From RAM1 sp943372515 (GTDB lineage: Bacteria > Pseudomonadota > Gammaproteobacteria > Burkholderiales > Burkholderiaceae_C): a DNA stretch of 64,000 nucleotides. Location: the NCBI GenBank assembly GCA_943372515.1, contig CALRYY010000009.1, positions 1 through 64,000 on the forward strand, read 5' to 3'. The notes beneath the pieces were generated by a model. It worked only from the letters and a program-made list of their open reading frames with translations. It searched no databases and was not told the DNA's origin. Positions 59,355 through 64,000 of this stretch are shown piece by piece. The translations under genes were made by a program, and so were the position numbers. The first letter of the stretch is position 1. Each line of letters opens with the position of its first letter.

Positions 59355-61589
59355 TCAGCGCCGCGATTTGCGGCTCTTGCTCTTGGCTGCCGCCTTCTTG
59401 ACCGATGCCTTGAGCTCCTGGATGGGAGAACGGGGCACCCGATCAGCCGACGGTGTGCGCGCAGCCTTGGCTGCGCGCTTGGCGGACGACTTGGCTGGCA
59501 CACCCTGCAGGGCGCCACGGCCTGTGGCGGGGCCGCCTGCGCCCTTGTCCTTCATGGCGCGCGACAGCAGTTCCTCGCCCTCGCGCACCAGGCGGAAGTC
59601 GATCTTGCGGCCGTCCAGGTCCACCCGGCTGACCTGCACGCGCACCCGTGAGCCGATGGCGTAGCGGATGCCGGTGCGCTCGCCGCGCAATTCCTGGCGC
59701 GCCTCGTCGAACTTGAAGTACTCGCCGCCCAGTTCGGTGATGTGCACCAGGCCCTCGACGTACATCGCGTCCAGCGTCACAAAGATGCCAAAGCTCGTGG
59801 CCGCCGTGACGACGCCACCGTACTCCTCGCCCAGGTGCTCGCGCATGTACTTGCACTTGAGCCAGGCTTCGACATCGCGGCTGGCTTCGTCGGCGCGGCG
59901 TTCATTGGCGCTGCAATGCAGGCCTGCAGCCTCCCAGGCCTGGGTGTCCTTGCTGGGTGGTGCTTCAGCCTTCTTCGGCTTTTGCCCCGGCGCACGAACG
60001 CGCGCAGCCAGACGGCGTGCCAGCTTTTCATGCGCCTCGCCCGGGGTGGGCAATGTGGGCAACTCGTACTTGCCGCCCGCCAGAATCGCCTTGATCACCC
60101 GGTGCACCAACAGATCGGGATAACGCCGGATCGGGCTGGTGAAGTGGGTGTAAGCCTCATAGGCCAGCCCGAAGTGACCGCTGTTGATCGGCGTGTAGAT
60201 AGCCTGCGACATCGAGCGCAGCAGCATGGTGTGGATCTGTTGCGCGTCCGGGCGTTCCTTGGTCGCTTCGGCAATGCGCTGGAATTCACCCGGCGTCGGT
60301 TCGTCGCCAATCGTCAGGCCCACGCCCATGGCCTTCAGGTACCCGCGCAGGACGTCCTTCTTTTCAGGAGTAGGGCCCTCGTGCACGCGGTACAGGCCGT
60401 TTTGCTTGCTCTGCAAGATGAAGTCTGCACTGCAGACATTGGCCGCCAGCATGGCCTCTTCAATCAAGCGGTGGGCGTCGTTGCGGGTGCGCGGCACGAT
60501 CTTTTCGATGCGGCCGTTCTCGTCGCAGACGATCTGAGTTTCCGTCGTCTCAAAGTCCACCGCGCCGCGCTGCTGGCGCGACTTGAGCAGTGCACGGTAC
60601 ACATCGTGCAGGTTCTCCAGGTCACCGATGCGGTCCTTGCGGCGCAGCGCCTCGGGGCCGCGCGTGTTGGCCAGAATGGCTGCCACCTCGGTGTACGTGA
60701 AGCGGGCATGGCTCCACATCACCGCCGGATAGAACTGGTAAGCATGGATCTCGCCGGCGCTGGACACCAGCATGTCACAGACCATGCACAGGCGCTCGAC
60801 CTCGGGGTTCAGCGAGCACAGCCCGTTGGACAGCTTCTCGGGCAGCATGGGGATCACGCGGCGCGGAAAGTAAACGCTGGTGGCGCGGTCGTAGGCGTCG
60901 ATGTCGATGGCGCTGCCGGTTTCCACGTAGCTGCTCACGTCGGCAATCGCCACCAGCAGCCGCCAGCCCTTGCCACGGCCGACCTTGGCGGGCTCGCAGT
61001 ACACGGCATCGTCAAAGTCGCGCGCGTCTTCGCCGTCAATGGTGACCAGCGGCACGTCGGTCAGGTCCACGCGGTGCTTCTTGTCCTGCGGCCGCACCTT
61101 GTCGGGCAGGCCACGGGCCAGTGCGATACAGGCGTCTGAAAATTCATGCGGCACGCCGTACTTGCGCACGGCGATTTCGATTTCCATGCCAGGGTCGTCG
61201 ATCTCGCCCAGCACCTCTTTCACGCGGCCTACAGGCTGGCCATACAGGCTGGGGGGCTCGGTCAGCTCGATCACCACCACCTGGCCCGGCTTGGCCGTGC
61301 CCGTGGCGCCCTTGGGCACCAGCACGTCCTGGCCGTAGCGCTTGTCTTCGGGGGCAACCAGCCAGACGCCGCTTTCATGCAGCAACCGGCCGATGATGGG
61401 CTGGGGCGGGCGCTCGACGATTTCAACGACGCGCCCCTCGGGGCGGCCCTTGCGGTCATGGCGCACGACACGCACTTTGACGCGGTCTTTGTGCAGCACC
61501 GCGCGCATCTCGTTGGGGGGCAGATAGATGTCGCCTTCACCGTCGTCGCGGCTGACAAAACCGTGGCCATCACGGTGGCCCTGGATCAC
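59355..61589 (-). CDS. rnr: Ribonuclease R
   Basis: 744 residues from the proposed GTG at 61589 (VIQGHRDGHGFV). Cold-shock domains (about 1-150), RNB catalytic domain (DGEDARDFDDAVYC, with the acidic residues that hold Mg2+), S1 domain (YGGVVTAATSFGIFVTLDAMYVEGLVHI) and a Lys/Ser/Arg-rich tail. It degrades structured RNA 3' to 5'. Members such as the E. coli enzyme have an N-terminal helix-turn-helix of about 80 residues before the first cold-shock domain; here it is missing and no room exists for it, because tRNA-Leu starts 72 bases upstream on the other strand. No ATG or strong ribosome site is visible between them, so the start is uncertain. Confidence 0.9.
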   Translation of the reverse strand: MIQGHRDGHGFVSRDDGEGDIYLPPNEMRAVLHKDRVKVRVVRHDRKGRPEGRVVEIVERPPQPIIGRLLHESGVWLVAPEDKRYGQDVLVPKGATGTAKPGQVVVIELTEPPSLYGQPVGRVKEVLGEIDDPGMEIEIAVRKYGVPHEFSDACIALARGLPDKVRPQDKKHRVDLTDVPLVTIDGEDARDFDDAVYCEPAKVGRGKGWRLLVAIADVSSYVETGSAIDIDAYDRATSVYFPRRVIPMLPEKLSNGLCSLNPEVERLCMVCDMLVSSAGEIHAYQFYPAVMWSHARFTYTEVAAILANTRGPEALRRKDRIGDLENLHDVYRALLKSRQQRGAVDFETTETQIVCDENGRIEKIVPRTRNDAHRLIEEAMLAANVCSADFILQSKQNGLYRVHEGPTPEKKDVLRGYLKAMGVGLTIGDEPTPGEFQRIAEATKERPDAQQIHTMLLRSMSQAIYTPINSGHFGLAYEAYTHFTSPIRRYPDLLVHRVIKAILAGGKYELPTLPTPGEAHEKLARRLAARVRAPGQKPKKAEAPPSKDTQAWEAAGLHCSANERRADEASRDVEAWLKCKYMREHLGEEYGGVVTAATSFGIFVTLDAMYVEGLVHITELGGEYFKFDEARQELRGERTGIRYAIGSRVRVQVSRVDLDGRKIDFRLVREGEELLSRAMKDKGAGGPATGRGALQGVPAKSSAKRAAKAARTPSADRVPRSPIQELKASVKKAAAKSKSRKSRR

Positions 61590-61614
61590 GCCTTCAATTT
61601 CTTCGAGAAGGCTA

Positions 61615-61642
61615 TTGGTGTGTCCGATATTTTTGATATAGA
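61615..61642 (+). promoter_or_regulatory. Predicted promoter of tRNA-Leu
   Basis: -35 TTGGTG (61615-61620), 16-base spacer, -10 TATAGA (61637-61642), 19 bases before the tRNA. It overlaps the 5' region of rnr on the other strand. Confidence 0.5.
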
Positions 61643-61660
61643 ATCCTTGTTTTCCTGAAA

Positions 61661-61745
<85 letters not shown>

Positions 61746-61756
61746 AATATAAATTA

Positions 61757-61786
61757 AAAGCCGCCTTTTCAAGGCGGCTTTTTCTT
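61757..61786. terminator. Bidirectional terminator between tRNA-Leu and rimO
   Basis: AAAAGCCGCCTT and AAGGCGGCTTTTT form an 11- to 12-bp stem with a three-base loop and a T-run on each strand. It ends the tRNA transcript on the plus strand and can end the rimO transcript (stop at 61803) on the minus strand. Confidence 0.92.
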
Positions 61787-61802
61787 TTTGGGCACCTGTC
61801 AT

Positions 61803-63185
61803 TCAGACAGGCACCGCCACAAGGTCATGGCCTTGTGTGCCGACGATCCGGGCCCGGGTAAATTCCCCGACCTTGAGCGTCTTGCTGATCTTCTCGGGCG
61901 GCAGCAGTTTCACTGTGCCGTCGATCTCGGGCGCATCCGCATACGAGCGCCCTACCCCGCCTTTGCGCCCCAGCCCGGGCGCCGAATCCACCAGCACCTG
62001 CATGTTTGCGCCGATACGACGCAGCAGCCTTGCGGCAGACACTTCTTCGGCCACGGCCATGAACCGCGCGCGGCGTTCCTCTCGCAGTTCCAGTGGCAGC
62101 ATGCCGGGGATGTCGTTGGCGACCGCCCCGTTGACCGCGCTGTAGGCAAAACACCCTGCCCGGTCGATCTGCGCTTCTCGCATGAAGTCCAGCAGGTGTG
62201 TGAACTCCTCTTCTGTCTCGCCGGGAAACCCGGCAATGAACGTGCTGCGAATCACGATCTCGGGGCAAGTCTCGCGCCAGCGCTGGATGCGCTCGAGGTT
62301 GCGTTCACCGCTGGCGGGGCGCTTCATGCGGCGCAGCACATCCGGGTGGCTGTGCTGGAACGGCACGTCCAGGTAAGGCAGCACCTTGCCCGTGGCCATC
62401 AGGGGAATGACCTCATCCACCGACGGGTACGGGTACACATAGTGCAACCTCACCCAGGCGCCATACGGGGCAGCAATGTCGCCCAGCGTCTGAACCAGTT
62501 CCAGCATGCGGGTCTTCACGGGCTTGCCGTCCCAGAAGCCGGTGCGGTACTTCACGTCTACCCCATAGGCAGATGTGTCCTGGCTGATCACCAGCAATTC
62601 CTTCACACCGCTTTCAAACAGCGCGTGCGCCTCTTTCAGCACATCGCCAATGGGCCGTGACACGAGGTCACCGCGCATGGACGGGATGATGCAGAAAGTG
62701 CAACGGTGGTTACAGCCTTCACTGATTTTGAGATAGGCATAGTGCTTTGGCGTCAGCTTCACACCTGCGGCTGGAACCAGGTCCACAAACGGGTCATGCG
62801 GTTTGGGCAGGTTGGCATGGACGGCGTCCATCACCTCCTGTGTAGCATGCGGCCCCGTCACGGCCAGCACGCTGGGGTGCATTTCGCGCACCATGTTGCC
62901 ACCGCCCTCACCTGTGCGGGCGCCAAGGCAGCCGGTGACGATGACACGGCCGTTTTCTGCCAGTGCCTCACCAATGGTGTCCAGGCTTTCGCGAACGGCA
63001 TCGTCAATGAAGCCGCAGGTGTTGACGATCACCAGGTCCGCGCCTTCAAAGGTCTTGGAGGTCTGGTAACCCTCGGCACTCAGTTGTGTAAGGATCAATT
63101 CGGAGTCGGTCAAGGCCTTGGGGCAACCCAGGCTGACGAACCCGACTTTGGGGATTTTTATCTCAGGGGAAAGAACATCGCTCAT
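61803..63185 (-). CDS. rimO: Ribosomal protein S12 methylthiotransferase RimO
   Basis: 460-residue radical-SAM enzyme that adds a methylthio group to Asp of ribosomal protein S12. The N-terminal MTTase domain has GFVSLGCPKALTDSELI, VNTCGFI and VTGCLGAR (the three cluster cysteines); the radical-SAM site is EGCNHRCTFCIIPSMRG (CxxxCxxC); a C-terminal TRAM domain follows. It lies 28 bases after phaR. Confidence 0.97.
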   Translation of the reverse strand: MSDVLSPEIKIPKVGFVSLGCPKALTDSELILTQLSAEGYQTSKTFEGADLVIVNTCGFIDDAVRESLDTIGEALAENGRVIVTGCLGARTGEGGGNMVREMHPSVLAVTGPHATQEVMDAVHANLPKPHDPFVDLVPAAGVKLTPKHYAYLKISEGCNHRCTFCIIPSMRGDLVSRPIGDVLKEAHALFESGVKELLVISQDTSAYGVDVKYRTGFWDGKPVKTRMLELVQTLGDIAAPYGAWVRLHYVYPYPSVDEVIPLMATGKVLPYLDVPFQHSHPDVLRRMKRPASGERNLERIQRWRETCPEIVIRSTFIAGFPGETEEEFTHLLDFMREAQIDRAGCFAYSAVNGAVANDIPGMLPLELREERRARFMAVAEEVSAARLLRRIGANMQVLVDSAPGLGRKGGVGRSYADAPEIDGTVKLLPPEKISKTLKVGEFTRARIVGTQGHDLVAVPV

Positions 63186-63213
63186 CCCCGTATTGTCCCA
63201 GTTATCTTTGTAT

Positions 63214-63747
63214 TCAGCGTTTCAACCCAAAGGCGCCAAGCATCTGCTCGGTCTGTTTCTGCATTTGTTCCTGCATTTTGTCGAGCACGGTCTTGGACTG
63301 CTCGGCATAAGTGCCCATCATGCCCTGCACCATGGGGTTTTGCATGCTCATGAATTGCGCCCACATCTCGGGCGTAACGCCTTTGGACTGCTCGGTAAGC
63401 TTGGTCTGGACGTCGGTGAAGGCCTGCACGTTTTTTTCAAGGTATGAGCCGATGAAGCCCTGCATCGCATGCCCATAGAACCGGATGATGTTGGCCAGCA
63501 CCGCCTCGGTGAACATCGGCGCGCCGCCAGCTTCTTCTTCCAGGATGATCTGCAACAGGATGCTGCGGGTCAGGTCTTCACTCGACTTGGCATCACGCAC
63601 CACAAAAGACTCGCTGTCCATCACCAGTTGCTTGACCTCGGTCAGCGTGATGTAGGTGGATGTATCGGTGTCGTAGAGCCGCCTGTTGGGGTATTTTTTG
63701 ATGATGCGCTGCGCGGGTTTGGCGGCGCCGGCTTTCTTGCTTTGCAC
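63214..63747 (-). CDS. phaR: Polyhydroxyalkanoate synthesis repressor PhaR
   Basis: 177 residues. The N-terminal PHB/PHA-accumulation regulator domain is RIIKKYPNRRLYDTDTSTYITLTEVKQLV, then the QIILEEEAGGAPMFTEAVLANIIRFYG segment; the C-terminal part is Gln/Met-rich and helical (MSMQNPMVQGMM ... KMQEQMQKQTEQM). It binds PHA granules and DNA of phasin and its own gene. The GTG at 63747 (VQSKKAGAAKPAQ) is chosen because GAGGAG lies seven bases upstream; the longer frame enters the tRNA region. Repression of its own gene is usual, and a TG-rich promoter upstream is not clear. Confidence 0.94.
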   Translation of the reverse strand: MQSKKAGAAKPAQRIIKKYPNRRLYDTDTSTYITLTEVKQLVMDSESFVVRDAKSSEDLTRSILLQIILEEEAGGAPMFTEAVLANIIRFYGHAMQGFIGSYLEKNVQAFTDVQTKLTEQSKGVTPEMWAQFMSMQNPMVQGMMGTYAEQSKTVLDKMQEQMQKQTEQMLGAFGLKR

Positions 63748-63873
63748 TGGGGAACTCCTCGGTCTGGCTCGTGCGCCGGATGTACCTGGTGCACCGCAGC
63801 ACATTCTAGGGAGCGAGCCACAAGGACCCCCCAAGGTTTACCCTGAGGATGTGTCACTTGTGATTCGGGAGAT

Positions 63874-63950
63874 TGGTAGGCGCGATTGGACTCGAACCAA
63901 CGACCCCCACCATGTCAAGGTGGTGCTCTAACCAGCTGAGCTACGCGCCT
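63874..63950 (-). tRNA. tRNA-Val (GAC)
   Basis: 77 bases on the minus strand with encoded CCA. Acceptor AGGCGCG / CGCGCCT, D arm GCTC-AGCTGGTTA-GAGC, anticodon arm CCACC - TTGACAT - GGTGG giving anticodon GAC (codon GUC), T arm GTTGG-TTCGAGT-CCAAT. Confidence 0.96.
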
Positions 63951-63971
63951 GAGAATTCGTTCGAGACCACG

Positions 63972-63980
63972 ATTATAGCA
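63972..63980 (-). promoter_or_regulatory. Promoter -10 of tRNA-Val
   Basis: TGC directly before a perfect TATAAT on the minus strand (-10 at 63977-63972), 21 bases upstream of the tRNA 5' end. The -35 would fall at the window edge and cannot be judged. Confidence 0.65.
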
Positions 63981-64000
63981 TCAGCGACGGCGTGCCGATC

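Overview
The window is high-GC DNA from a betaproteobacterium of the order Burkholderiales, most probably family Comamonadaceae. This follows from the gene orders (rho-rpmE2, pstSCAB-phoU-phoBR, ftsH-folP-glmM, rpsB-tsf-pyrH-frr-uppS-cdsA-dxr-rseP-bamA-skp-lpxD-fabZ-lpxA-lpxB-rnhB), from PhaR, from many GTG/TTG starts and from short GC-rich palindromic intergenic repeats. The genus cannot be fixed from the sequence alone. Coding density is very high and most of the window is chromosomal core. No phage, IS element or CRISPR array was seen.

Layout. 1-4.0 kb: end of rho, rpmE2, a membrane glycosyltransferase and a MATE exporter. 3.9-10.6 kb (minus strand): the complete phosphate operon pstSCAB-phoU-phoBR. 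10.7-14.0 kb (plus strand): a fasciclin lipoprotein, a periplasmic binding protein and exopolyphosphatase ppx. 14-17.2 kb: small hypothetical genes, a chemoreceptor and a Lys/Ala/Pro-rich DNA-binding-type protein. 17.2-19.8 kb (minus): ppk-sixA. 19.8-22.6 kb (minus): a three-gene overlapping operon, olsB - plcP-like metallophosphoesterase - agt-like glycosyltransferase. 22.7-26.0 kb (plus): an arsenic operon arsR - permuted ATP-grasp protein - arsI - arsC - aqpS. 26-28 kb: an alpha/beta hydrolase and an M14 peptidase, then two tandem repeat copies. 28-34.6 kb: glmM, folP, ftsH, rlmE (minus), yhbY (plus), a DUF4149-like protein and greA. 34.7-39.1 kb: carAB. 39.3-54.3 kb (minus): the rpsB-to-rnhB supercluster for translation, isoprenoid, phospholipid, outer-membrane and lipid A biogenesis. 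54.5-58.6 kb: amidase-dadA-nnr. 58.6-64 kb: an SDR, rnr, tRNA-Leu(CAG), rimO, phaR and tRNA-Val(GAC).

The most interesting region is the phosphate island from about 4 to 22.7 kb. Direct repeats GTCAC/GTCAT with an 11-bp period (the Pho-box pattern) lie between pstS and the fasciclin gene, facing both ways. They also lie upstream of ppk, inside the 3' end of the glycosyltransferase gene, and in a degenerate phased form upstream of olsB. Together these suggest one PhoB regulon that takes up phosphate, makes and breaks polyphosphate, and replaces membrane phospholipids with ornithine lipids and glycolipids when phosphate is short.

The second notable system is the ars operon. It carries an unnamed circularly permuted ATP-grasp protein, and its arsR promoter geometry predicts a leaderless mRNA. 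Other points are a GraL-like hairpin in the greA leader, an RNase R gene that lacks the usual N-terminal domain and abuts a divergent tRNA-Leu, and two families of GC-rich repeats, one of which has become part of a coding sequence.
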